64,000 nucleotides of DNA. Origin: Sarocladium kiliense (taxonomy: Eukaryota; Ascomycota; Sordariomycetes; Hypocreales; Sarocladiaceae). The notes under the pieces are model-generated. The model did not search any database. It was given only the letters and a program-made list of their open reading frames with translations, and was not told where the DNA came from. Location of the stretch: NCBI GenBank assembly GCA_030734395.1, contig JAUZTG010000017.1, positions 620,001-684,000 of the forward strand, written 5' to 3'. The position numbers were made by a program, and so were the translations under genes. Below are positions 43,702-54,934 of this stretch, piece after piece (position 1 is the first letter of the stretch; every line of letters begins with the position of its first letter).

Positions 43702-45056
43702 ATGAAGATCGCTACCTCATTTGCGGCTGCTTTGGCCTTGGCGCAGAGTGCTTCGGCGCATTATATTTTCCAGCAGCTCACTGTTGGCTCGACCAAGTAT
43801 CCCGTGTTTCAGTACATTCGACAAAACTCGAACTATAACTCTCCCGTTACTGGTATGAAACCAGTCCTTGCCATGGAACCTTGCTCAAGGTGGCGAAAGA
43901 ACCCTAGAAGATGTTCTGACCATATTTGGGCAACAGATTTGACCTCCAACGACCTGCGATGCAATGTCGGCGCTGCAGGATCTAGCACCCAGACAGTCGC
44001 CGCGAAGGCTGGTGATTCCATCACCTTCACTCTTGACACTGCAGTTTACCACCAGGGACCCATCTCTGTGTACATGTCGAAAGCCCCTGGCTCTGCGGCT
44101 TCGTACGATGGCAGTGGTGGCTGGTTCAAGATCAAGGACTACGGTACGTTCTGTGCCGGTCTTAAGAGGGCCCATAATCCATGAGCAAAACAGCTGACGA
44201 GCCATTTGTAGGCCCTACCTTCACCGGCGGATCCTCCAGCTGGCCCATGAGCCGTGAGTCGATTCGCATCCCCAAGACTATGTTGCTGTCTCTGACACGC
44301 GACCGCCAGTTACCTACACCTTCAACCTCCCCGCTTGCATCGCCGACGGCGAATATCTTCTGCGTATCCAAAGCTTAGGTATCCATAACCCATGGCCAGC
44401 AGGTATTCCTCAGGTGAGTTATCCTGACCTGTGACCAAGCGTCAACATAGTAGACTAACAACGATGCACGTAGTTCTACATCAGCTGTGCCCAGATCAGC
44501 CTTTCCGGCGGAGGCAGCACCGTTCCCAGCGGCCAGGTTTCTATTCCTGGAGCTTTCAAGGAGACTGATCCTGGTTACACCGCCAACGTAAGATGCGATA
44601 CCCAACCTGAGCCTCTACGGAAGTGAACAGTGTCTAATGCTCCATGCCCAGATCTACTCCAACTTCAACAGCTACATCATCCCCGGCCCTGCAGTGGTAC
44701 GTTAGAATGGCAAATCACTCAAAGGGGCAGCATTTGATCTGACTTTGTATCTAGTTCTCCTGCAATGGTGCTGGCGGCGGTGGCGGCGGTACCAACCCGC
44801 CCACCACAACTCTTCAGACATCTACCCGCCCTGCGACAACGACGCAGCCACCTGCATCATCTAGCCAGCCTCCTACTAACGTGAGTTCTAAATGAAAACT
44901 CCCCATTGCCACATGATCTGTTCAAGGTGTACTGATCCAAGGCAGTGTGCCGCCCTCTGGGCCCAATGTGGTGGAAGGGATTGGACTGGTGCGAAGTGCT
45001 GTGCCACCGGAACCTGCAAGGCACAGAACGACTACTACTCGCAGTGCACTCAGTAA
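43702..45056 (+). CDS. AA9 lytic polysaccharide monooxygenase with C-terminal CBM1
   Basis: Copper enzyme that cleaves cellulose oxidatively outside the cell. 299 residues in eight exons: 43702-43852, 43937-44143, 44212-44253, 44310-44413, 44474-44587, 44652-44696, 44755-44880 and 44946-45056; all seven introns (56-84 bp) keep frame. The signal peptide (1-19) ends at SASA so that His20 (HYIFQQLTVG) becomes the N-terminal copper ligand. The second His of the histidine brace is His89 in YHQGPISVYMSK; the axial Tyr is in FYISCAQI (169-176). Other blocks are GGWFKIKDYGPTF and LLRIQSLGIHNPW. A Gly/Ser/Thr/Pro linker (about 225-262) leads to a cellulose-binding CBM1 in the last exon (QCGGRDWTG, CC..GTC, YYSQC). 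All catalytic residues are present. It was probably co-selected with the AA7 and CE16 genes, although it does not adjoin them. Confidence 0.93.
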
Positions 45057-45931
45057 TTGTTGCTCGAGAAATGGTGTTGCTCTTGTAAAACCGCGGTTCT
45101 CTGTGGTATGTCCTCCAATGAAAGATGTTGTATGTTGTGCCTGGGTTGTAGCTACATAGTACGTTTTAAGAGCCGATGTTCTGCAGAACAGGACTGTCCT
45201 TTCATCAAATGATTCACTTCTAAACATCAAGATCCATTTGATTCAAAGAGAACTTCATGCTATGTGTAAAGTTACTATGATATTTACTCTTCATGCCGCA
45301 GCGAGAATGAACATCTTGTTTGACCATATTAAGCATAAACTACATGGAATCAAGGCAGCCTAATCCAAATGCCGACTGATGAAGGTATTGACCCCACAAA
45401 GGGACCAGTATCACATGCTACTTTCATGCTGGACTCTACTTCAGCTTAGAGTCGACATGGAATCTTCTCCTTGGGACATGAAGCACTGTTGGCTCCGAAC
45501 GCATGAGGCAAGCTTATTTATTGACAACCTGCTGACATAACCGAAATACTTGCCGTAGGCCCTCTGAAAGCAGACTGAAGGGGAAAGGCACACAGTCAGA
45601 CTATCATATTACCCAGAGGTGCGAGCCTCATCCTTCCCAAGCCCTGTAGCAAGTCCCCGTCCATAGATTGCGATGCGCGCCTTGAAGTGATAGACACTCC
45701 ATGACCCATCCAAGACAAATTTCGCCAGGTCTTTCGACCAAAAACCATCTATCTTTTGATACATATAAACGTTTGAGAAAAGTGAACCAGCTGACGAGCA
45801 ACAAAACGCCCCACATGGAAGAGGCAGCCATGTGAACACGGAAGCCTAAAGGGCCCCGGCAATAAATAGCACACGCAATTGTTGACTAACAGAAAAGGCA
45901 GTGCAATCGTCAAATTGAGAACGAAAAGCAT
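45057..45931. other. 3' flanks of convergent AA9 and purine permease genes
   Basis: 875 bases between convergent stop codons. Only small open frames. Presumed 3' untranslated regions at both ends; no gene recognised. Confidence 0.5.
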
Positions 45932-47929
45932 CTACTGCTTCTGGTGTTCGCCCTGAGAAGAGATCTCAGTCTGCACATATGGCAGGGGCTCACCGGGCTT
46001 CACCCAATCCTGGTGCTGCCTGATGCTGCCCATCTCGTGCTCGTTGTCGGCAGTGGTGCTGCCTTCAGGAGAGTCATCGCGGTAGGGCCTCCAGAAGTCC
46101 TTCTTTCCGTGTGCAAGGCGGGTCAGCCAGCCGGGGAGAATTCCACCGGGAATGCGCCACGTCCAGGGGTCCTTCTCGTGCTTGTTCGCAACCTTGATCT
46201 TGCCAAAGGAGGCGGTCTCGACGGCCCAAACGATGACCTGGATGATGATGTAGCTGCAGATACCAGCGATCAGACCATCGGCAATAGAGTAGGTGAAGGG
46301 CATGATGGCGATAGTGAGGAAGGCCGGGACAGCGTCACCCATGTAGCGCCAGTTGATCTCGACAACAGCGCGCATCATCATAGAGCCGATCAGGACGAGA
46401 ACGCAGCCAGTGGCCCACGGGGGAATAGAGGCAAAGATGGGAGCGAAGAACACGGAGATGAAGAAGCAGAAGCCAGTGACCATCGCGGTGATACCAGTCT
46501 TGCCACCCTCACCGATACCGGCACCACTCTCGATGAACGCAGTGACGGGGGAAGTGCCGAAGACAGAGCCGACAGTGATACTGATGGAGTCAACGAGATA
46601 GGCAACTGCGGATCCCTCGAAATCTTGGGTCTGCTCATCAATGAGGTTCGCGAAGCGGGCCATGGAGTAGAGCGTGCCGGTACAGTCAAGGATATCGACA
46701 TAGAGGAAGGTGATCAAAGCACGTCCAAACTGGCCACCGTAGGAGCCGATGTCCCACTGCTGCACAGCGAGAATGCGACCGATAGGGTGGAAGTCGACGA
46801 CCTTCTTGAAGAAGTTGAAAGAGTCGTCACCGATGGGGGTATCGGGGAAAGCAGTGATAGAGGTGCCACGGGGCCAAGAGCAGACCGAGACGAGAATGAT
46901 GCCAATCAGAATAGCGCCCTTGACGCGGAACATGGTCAGAACCACCGTCAGGATACCACCGCAGAAGATACCGAGCCACAGAGTCGGGTTTCTCATGACC
47001 ACAGATCTGGGGCAAGTGCCATCCTCATCGCGGTCACCGGGTGCGCAACCCGCGAGCTCAAGAGGAGTGCTAACAGCGCCGACGACAAGACCAATACCCT
47101 CACTGTAAGTGAGACCAATAAGGGTGAGGAACAGGCCAATACCAGCGCCGGTGGCGAGCTTGATAGAGCGAGGGATAGCACGGGCGAGCCACTGACGGAG
47201 ACCGAGGATGGTGAGGCCGAAGAAGACGAGACCTTCAACGAAGATGGCGGTCATGGCAATCTCGTAGGGGACAGGACCAGAGCCATGGAAACCGACAACC
47301 TGGAGATCATCAGCACATGTCTTGTACACAGCTTGACAGATTGAGGACTTACATCGTAGGCGAGGTAGGCGTTCAGACCCATACCGCAGCTGATTCCGAC
47401 AGGCCTAGACGCGATTGTCAGTTATTGAGGCTAAGTGAATAGAAGCATGTTAGTGCTCACATGTTGGCAAGAGCACCGAGGAAGAAGGTCGCGAGCGCAG
47501 AGATGGCCGCTGTCGCCGTAACAAGGTCGCGCTTGACCTCATTCTTGCACAGGAGATAGTCCGTGTTCGCCAGGCAGATAGGGTCCTCGGCAGTCGATTC
47601 ACAGACACAGGTGCCGCCACTGTCGGAGACAATGCTGGCATTGACGGCGAGAATGTAGGCCATGGCGAAGAAGGAGATGACACCGGCGCGAAGCTCGGTG
47701 GTGAAGCGCGAGCCATGGCGTTCTCGAGGCTGAAGAGCGATATCGCGGTCAGTATGCTTGCTTCATTGCGCCCCTTTTGTCCTCAGTTGACCACATCGCG
47801 CAGTCGCGCGACATGACCAGAAGTAAAGTGTAGGTGGCTTGAACTTACAGCTCCAGAGCCCTCGAGTTGGAACCAACGGCCAGCCGCGCTGGCAGCTACG
47901 GCGTCGTTGAGCCTAGTTGCCCAAGCCAT
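45932..47929 (-). CDS. azgA: AzgA-type purine (adenine/guanine/hypoxanthine) permease
   Basis: Proton-coupled purine transporter of the plasma membrane. 589 residues in four exons, minus strand: 47929-47849, 47729-47461, 47404-47353 and 47299-45932 (introns 119, 56 and 53 bp). The start at 47929 gives MAWATRLNDAVAASAAGRWF, a typical AzgA N-terminus. Family blocks visible are SFFAMAYILAVNASIVSDSGGTC, GISCGMGLNAYLAYD, GAGIGLFLTLIGL, LYVDILDCTGTL and SVFGTSPVTAFIESGAGIGEGGKTG. The last is the conserved substrate-site signature of the AzgA/NCS2-like family. Hydrophobic segments suggest 12-14 helices, and the hydrophilic C-tail is short. Strong codon bias leaves the opposite strand open over almost the whole last exon, but that frame is not a gene. 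The substrate range is inferred from homology. Confidence 0.92.
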
Positions 47930-50098
47930 CGTGCTAGATCTTGATTATGTGTTTAGGCTGGGAAAAGGAATGAATGAGTGGATGAGCAAGAAAGGGAAAG
48001 AAGAGGGTTGTGGAAGGACGACGATCTTCAGAGCCCCGACTCATCTACGAGTATACACTCAAATGCAGGAGCACGCTACCAGGACTGCCGACGGTCCCAG
48101 TCTCGTTCTCGAATAAGCGTCCCAAAGACTCAACGCAAATCGAACGTTCTACGGAAGCCCCTAAGGACGGGGGATCAGGCCAAGGCTAGGCCATCCCTGC
48201 AGGATATGATATGTCCCCGAGTCCCCGACCAACATCTGATACCAGGATTCGCACACCATTGCGACCTAACAGGTGAATAAAACTCGACAACGTCTGTGCC
48301 AATCCAAGTGGGCCGAGGTTCTAATGGCTCACGCGAGCCAAGCACGACCCTGGTCGCCACGGCGCTGTAGTCTGCATCTAACCCGTGAGAGAGGCCAGAC
48401 TAACTGCGGGCCTTGAGAGCGTTTTACCGATTTCGGTCTGGTGAGGCCAACGGGCTGACTCGATAGCATTTCCATGACTATTTGGCACATGGTAATTGAG
48501 GCTTTGAAGGAACTCGTCGAAGACTTCGTGGAAAGCTTCCACAATCTCCTGAGCCTCCCTCCTGTTAACGCAAATTTCTCCGAGGGTTTCATCGCATTGC
48601 CCAAGCTCATCACGACCAGGAAGGTTGCATCTCTATCCAACACAGGCTTGGCCAACTAGGGCAGGTGGACCTAAAGCTTACTGCCCATTGACCAGGGGCT
48701 CAGGGATCAGGGAGATACCGCATGCATGCCATTCTCTTGGACGAGACCCTCGTAAGGTGACCGTCGTCGGTAACCTAATCGTGAGCCCCGAGTCTGGGCT
48801 TTCTTGTGGAGGGCGAGGGGACGCATCCTAATGGACAAGACATGCTGGTGGCGATCAGCCGTTGTGGGCATTTTCGACGAGTCAACTGGATACGTTCAGA
48901 TTGAACCGAGCCTCATCGCGTTATCTTTGCTCGAATAGGGTGGCCAGCTATCGTGCTGCTGGAATACAATAGTCACCTATCAAACTAATTGACTGGCTGA
49001 TACCTCCTATTGATAACAATGAGTGGATTATGCACAAGCGGCACTTAGGCCAAGTGCCATAATAGTTGGCGCAGCGCCACCGGAACCAAGGCCTGCGGTG
49101 CGGTGTTGGTTGACTCTGACGCCAAGGGGGCTGAAGGCCTACCAACATGCTAGTAAGTCAGGGTCCAGTTTTGTCCTTTGCCGCAGGTTGCTGACCCCGT
49201 TTCATTGCTGGATGTTGTGGCGTGATTAGCTGGAACATGCCTCTAGGTCGCAATAGTGGCTGACCATCAGCTCAAACTATTTGTATTTCATGCTGGGGTC
49301 CTGCCAGGGCCGCACCAGGGTTCTGTGTGGCGTCTCATCCAAATCTTGCCCAAGTTTCGCCTACCTCGCATGTTGTCGACCCGGGTTTGGTTGGGATACC
49401 CCGTAACAATAGTCATCTCTTAGTTCAATATAAGCATGAAGGAAGGGACAGCCAGGCAGGGTCTGGAGATGAGTGCCTGCTATTGCTCTATCAAGCGACA
49501 TCGGCTCAATATACTCCGTATGAGGGATCTAGATGTAGATACGAGTAAGGCCCGAGGAGACAGGATGTCGGAAGGACGGCCTTGGTGGTGGTGTGCAGAG
49601 TTGCAGTGGCCCACAACCGGTTGGGTTGCATTATGAGCTTTTAATCCACCATCCAGAAAGAGGCGCATGTGAAATGCCGGTGATTTTCAAGACTCGGTTG
49701 ACTTCCCAGGCCTTCTGTTGGTTACGAGACGCAATCTCTGATCCTTCGCGTCGCTAAAGTTGCCGGTTTCGTTTCTCGTGGAAGTGGAAGGGGAAGGGGA
49801 AGACTGTCGCATCAAGCATCTGGTGGACTAAGATATACACATCCACGCGCGTACTCGTACACACATACACAGCCACAACACGTGTTACGGCGCAGAATCG
49901 GAGCTCAATGCTATAACGCACATGCAAGGGACCCCATATTCTCCAACTAAACCAGGTCTTTGAACCCCCCGCCGATCTAGTCCCATCCACGTCCATCCGG
50001 CCGGTGCAGGCCAGGACAGCTCAGAATAGCTTCATGCCCTACAGAACGAGAAGGAACCAGACGATCAACAGCAGCGCCGTCTGCAGCTCTCTGCCAGA
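47930..50098. other. Intergenic region between divergent genes
   Basis: 2.2 kb holding the promoters of the purine permease and the SH3 gene. Overlapping short frames occur around 48329-48659 on both strands without family resemblance. A stretch of GAAGTGGAAGGGGAAGGGGAAG lies near 49779-49800, and an alternating CA/GC-rich patch near 49836-49873. No supported gene. Confidence 0.45.
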
Positions 50099-52739
50099 AT
50101 GTCGAGCCAGTCTCAGCATGTGCTGCTACAGCCCTTCAACGAAGTAATCAAATGGGCCCGCATCGCATCAAAGCAAGCGGCCTATCCGTATGGCGGAGAT
50201 GCCGAGTATCTCAAGAGCCCAATGGCGCTCTCGGCGCAGAGCCTCTTGAGGGAAGGCGAGCGCGCCTTGAGGCGATTGTCGCCGTTGATAGAGAACCCGT
50301 CGTCGCATCTGAGCCAGCATTTACGCAATCTGATGATGAAGAATGGTAAGTTCCGACGCACAAGCAACGAGATCGACCCATGGGGGATGGGGGCAATCAT
50401 TGCTTTTTCCGTATCTACCCCAGCTCTCGACTAACACGATGCGATATAGAAGAGATGGGCAGCAAGCTGCGCGCTATCAATGTCACGTTGTACGACTTCG
50501 AGGATTATATCGAGCCTGAGACCTACGAGAAGTCGAAATTCCTCGAGCTCGAGGCTGCGACGAGAGACCTCGCGCTCAATCTCGTCGAGCATATCACCAC
50601 ATTCACCACCCAGTCGGCGCTCGACCCGTTGCCCGCCTCGAAATTCCCTGCTCTGCCTCCTCTGCCGCCTATGCCTTCTGTTCCCAGCATGCAAAGGCCA
50701 GACTCGAGGATGACCACGCGCACGAATCCTCGAGTCGGTACTTCGCATGGGGATCTGCTTCAAAGACGGCCATCTCAGGGCGCAAGGTCGGACAGTCGAG
50801 ATGAATACTCTCGCCAGTCTCAGAATCGCTCAACGACCTACTCTGATTCCACGTCTCCCGTATCTCCAATGGAGGCTCCTGCTCCATTTTCGCAGCAGAT
50901 GCTGGCTGAGCAGGATCGCGTGCGCAACGAGTATTGGCAGCGAACGCATCGGCAACGACCAAGTAACAGCAACGCGAATGCCCTTCCTATCATGATGGAT
51001 CAGATGGACATCGGAGTCGTTACACCACCGAGCTCAGTCCTCGCGTCGCAGACTTCGCCCAATTATCGGGGTTCCGGGTACTCGAAAGGCAGAGGATCCA
51101 ATGGCTACCCATATCAAGATACGCCGCCAGGTTCGGATATAGCCGACAACCAGGGGTATCCTTTTCCCCAGGATGCGCATGGCAACCGCCTTTACATGTC
51201 TCCCACACCTCTCGATAGCGCCTCTATGATGATCAGCGAGCATCCGCCGCCGCAGCGTTTCGACTCCAGATCTGAGATGTCCTCGGAGCTGCTGCAGAGG
51301 GAATCTCTCGCAACTCAGACATATAGCTTCTCCGAGCGATCAGTCGGGAGTAACGAACCTCTTCGTCACAGTACGGCGGCTTCCATCTCGTCCGGTACCG
51401 TAAAAACAGGAGATTCCATGTCGGCAAAGAGCGTGCATCAGTCGCCGAGGAAACTCACAGGCAATGAGATCGGATCCCAAAGCTCTATCAACGCACTTGG
51501 AGGCTTCTGCAAAGGCGCGAGAAACTTCGCCTCTGCTGGTCCCGGTCGGGCAATCAAGAGAGTTGGAGCAATGGAAGGACAGGGAGGAGGACCAGGGTCT
51601 GGTGGGCAGGAATTCTCCCAGGAAATGTTGTTCGGGTCCATGCTGGGGGCGACAGGGGCTGAGACATCCTCCGATCCAACGGCGCAATGCCAATCCTGCA
51701 CATACAAGACCCTGTACTCTAACCTACGACAGGATATCGAGCAAGATCGTAAGTACTCATCGTGGTCCTTTACACCCCTGCCACCAGGCTTTCCTAACTG
51801 AACTTTCTTAGCACTGGCGGCTCAACAAGCAAGGGGCATCTCTTACCGTTCCCGCTTCCTCTGGAAGTCCCATGTTGCAGTCAAGGGTCTTGACATCTTC
51901 TTCGGATGTCTCTTTTGCGATAAAGCAAAGTCGACCTGTCATGACGGCGACGCTACGGTCTTCCAGTCGGTTGATCTGCTGATGCGCCACATCTCGCGCC
52001 ATCCACGACCTTTACCCCAGGTTTCCGGCGTCTCTGTCCTATATGAAACCGAGGACGGTCCTAGTGGAAGGCAGGACTACGATCTTCTCTTCCCCAGCTC
52101 TACCCCACCGGTCTTATACACGGGTCTGCCAGCGAGTGAAGTCGATCGAATCGCGGCCCTCCCTGCTGCGATTGCAACAAAGGATAACATTCGTCGGCGT
52201 GACGAGCGACCTCAGGCGAAGCCCGACTCTGGGTCAGAGGTGTTACAATTCTTGAGCGGCGCAAGAATATTGGGTATTGAATACCCAGATAAATGGGAGG
52301 GGAAATGGTGTCAAGGATGGCACGACGGCGCGTTTGGTGTATTCTCCAGCAAGATCATCACGCTTGAAATGCCGCACCTGATTAACACCAATACCTTGCC
52401 GAAAACATTGAGGACTGGTGTAACGAGGTGGAAGTTCGAGGCGAAGACCCGAAAGGACTCCGGCTGGATGACCTTTGGCAAGGGGGAGACAATCTATAAT
52501 CTTGCCTGTAAGTGCATTGATCGACCGTCTCGGTAGATACGTATCAAAGCTGACAGTTCGCGACAGGGGATGATCCACACGCCTGGTTCTGGAGCGGTTC
52601 TAATTCGAAGGGTCAATGCGGCATCTTCCCTAAGACGCATATCGCGATTGACAGCATCGAGGACGGGTCGCTGGGTCCAACAAACCGCAACTCGGCGCCC
52701 AAGGAGAAGTCGAGATTCAGGCTTTTCGGGAAGAGGTGA
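50099..52739 (+). CDS. SH3-domain protein, function unknown
   Basis: 804 residues in four exons: 50099-50345, 50450-51748, 51812-52507 and 52567-52739 (introns 104, 63 and 59 bp). The N-terminus (1-180) is helical: FNEVIKWARIASKQAAYPYGGD, LLREGERALRRLSPLIEN, LRAINVTLYDFEDYIEPE. The middle third is disordered, Ser/Pro/Gln-rich. A cysteine-containing region (CQSCTYKTLYS, GCLFCDKAK, TCHDG, LMRHISRHPRPLP) looks like a degenerate zinc-binding fold. The C-terminus reads as an SH3-like barrel in two parts: a segment around EGKWCQGWHDGAFGVFSSKII, then CWDDPHAWFWSGSNSKGQ and GIFPKTHIAID, the last with the usual G.FP..h ending of SH3 domains. Probably a scaffold in signalling or cytoskeleton; no more precise function can be read. 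Confidence 0.78.
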
Positions 52740-53281
52740 GATGAGCCATGGTAGTCCAACGATGCAGCTATCGCAGCATTTTCTTACTTTGCTTTGTCTT
52801 TATTGGCGTATACTAAAGAGTTGGGTTCGATTCGGAGGATTTACGAAGGGCAACTGGATTAGATAGTTTCGGGGCAACTTGTATAAACAGAAGATACCAA
52901 GCCTTTCTCGCGACTGTTACGGGTCTGTTCTGTTGCCGTTCAAACGAACTTGGTTATATCTAGAGAGATAGAAAGCTTTTTATTCGTCTCCTTACTTGTA
53001 TGGGTAATGGAAGCGTATTACTGGCATTGGTGACAATTACTCGTCATGGTGAGCAGCTACAGGGTGGGAGCGAGTTTGGGCGTCCTAATAGTACTTCGCA
53101 GCACATTTCAGACCGCGATTCAGATAGACTACAAAGCCATTTAACTTGAACTTTGAAAATGTATTCGATCTGAGCATTTAGTTGAAATGACTACCTCCGA
53201 TCTCTTGTCTTTCCTTGAAGCTTAGGCCTCCAACACTTTGTACGTTGGCAGCCTCAAAATGACTTTGGGCCAGATGACGAA
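52740..53281. other. 3' flanks of convergent genes
   Basis: 542 bases between the SH3 gene stop and the Hsp70-like gene stop. AT-richer than surroundings; no gene recognised. Confidence 0.5.
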
Positions 53282-54370
53282 TTATAATTCGCTTCTCCCT
53301 TTGTAAAGACCAGATAGCCTCCGGCATCCAAAAGCCGGGGCGACGTTGAAGTCAATGCCGTCCATCCGTTCGAACGCCGCAGCGGCTACACCCAGGGACG
53401 GTGCAAAGGCTGGATCGAAACCTTCGCCTCGCTGCAGCTCCATATTGAGAACCGTCTTTAAAAGTTGTGTGATCTCCGGATCTGACGCTACATCACCAAA
53501 GAGTACCACCTTTCTGATCTCATCCGGCATTGGATCTCCATAGTAGTCATCAGGGAATGGGCGTTCCGTGAAATTCTCAAGGAAAGCCTTGACTGAGTCC
53601 AGATGACCTGGCTGTGTCCTTTGATCAGCACCAAGCTCATCACTGTAGGAGCTGCGAATGGTATCTGTGACACCTCCCACATCAGATAATAGTCCAGCGC
53701 TGAGCCTGGAAGAGTTGTAGTCGATGGCTAGAACGGTCCTCGTTTCTTCCTCGGGGGTGAAGTCTGAAGTGGCTATGTTACTAGCAAATAGAGCCATGCG
53801 GAATGCGTCTTGCAGGACGAAAGTCGAGCGGAGGCGAATTGAGTTGAGTGCCCTATTGATGACAGCTCTCTGGTAGTCCATAGATGGATCAGGAACGGCA
53901 ACTCCAACGTAACAGAATGTTGTGCCAAGGCGTGAAGCAGCTGCAGCTTTCAAGTCTTGCAGGAGGGTCTGGATGCTTGCAAGATCTGCGTCGATCCTGC
54001 AGAGATCAAGTTCCAGCAGCTCCAGCCATAAGCATAGAATGTCGGTAATCCAAGAGTACGTAGTGGCCTTGCGTGGGCCTATCTCCGTCTGGGGTGCCTT
54101 GAGCATGAATGCCTTGTACGCACTTCCTCCTTCGACATGTGCGACATCCGCCCAAGATCCGTTAGGGAAGTATATAGTTGCACTTCTACGTAGATTTGAC
54201 GGGAAGTCAGTTAATCGCGGTTCACCTGCTAGTCAAGGGCTGAATGAGCTTCCTTACCCGGAGTTTGGTGTGAGGCTGAACCCAACGCCTGGGACCTTTG
54301 CTGTAGACGCAGCCGTGGTAGCAACAAGCATGACGAGGCTGAAGATCGCCAAGTGGCTTCGGGATGACAT
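53282..54370 (-). CDS. Signal-peptide Hsp70/actin-like ATPase-fold protein
   Basis: 338 residues in two exons, minus strand (54370-54258, 54185-53282; 72-bp intron). The start at 54370 gives a signal peptide (MSSRSHLAIFSLVMLVATTA). The intron joins PGVGFSLTPNSG to SATIYFPNGSWADVAHVEG, echoing the VGIDLGTTYS... nucleotide-binding loop of Hsp70, though the DLGTT core is replaced. Later elements recall the second subdomain: RTVLAIDYNSSRLSAGLLSD (phosphate-2-like loop) and RKVVLFGDVASDPEITQLLK followed by DPAFAPSLGVAAAAFERM (adenosine-loop-like VLFGG..R.P.v...l and DPdeAVA.GAA). It lacks a substrate-binding domain, so it is an ATPase-fold relic or adaptor, not a working chaperone. The C-terminus is RSEL, close to a KDEL-type ER retrieval signal. 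Divergent from an NLR gene. Confidence 0.65.
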
Positions 54371-54934
54371 TTTAGAGTGACGATAGGGTCGGATACGAGG
54401 AGTTGAATCAGGAAGGAATCTTCATTACACTGCTACGAGACCAAGCAACGAAAGCTTCTTGCCCCAAAGCTAACCGCAAAGTGTCCATGTCGAATCAAGA
54501 CACCTAGATGCGCGAAACCCTTGGTTGATGGTGCCTTGAATAGTTGTTGGTGACTGCAGATGTGCATTACGCCCGCCAAGAAGGAAGTGGCACAGTACGT
54601 GGCCGTTGGCTGCGATCAACAAGGGATTGCTTGTGTCGCGGACAGGTGGCGCAACGCGTGCCAGTACTAATGCTGATACAGCTACGCGCGGCTGCCAAAT
54701 AGCTCGTACTTCTACGATATTACAGGCTACTTCACTGCTCCCCCTAAATACAGAAGAGGTGGTAGTCAAGGCGAAAGGGATTCAGGATAGCTATGATCCC
54801 ATAGCTCGGTATTGCTAGGTCAAGACTCCGACAATTCTGATGCGCGGAGAGAACTTTTTACTCTCGAGGTGCCTGACAGATTAGTTCGTGAACGCCAGCC
54901 CCTGGCAAAACGAGGCAACGAATCATGTTCCAAG
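54371..54934. other. Bidirectional promoter between Hsp70-like and NLR genes
   Basis: 564 bases between divergent starts. The NLR frame is open upstream to 54812, but without an ATG before 54935, so an upstream exon or a later start is possible. No other feature. Confidence 0.45.

Noticed and set aside
45944..47344. A 466-codon plus-strand open frame antisense to the purine permease
   Set aside because: It lies almost exactly opposite the large permease exon, is rich in Asp, Glu, Gly, Thr and Arg, and matches no family. It is explained by the strong third-position GC bias of the permease gene.
48329..48659. Short frames on both strands between the permease and SH3 genes
   Set aside because: The plus-strand translation is helical-looking but has no upstream start context and no recognised relatives.
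54812..54934. Upstream extension of the NLR frame
   Set aside because: Open frame without an ATG (begins with TTG); kept out of the gene model, although an upstream exon cannot be excluded.
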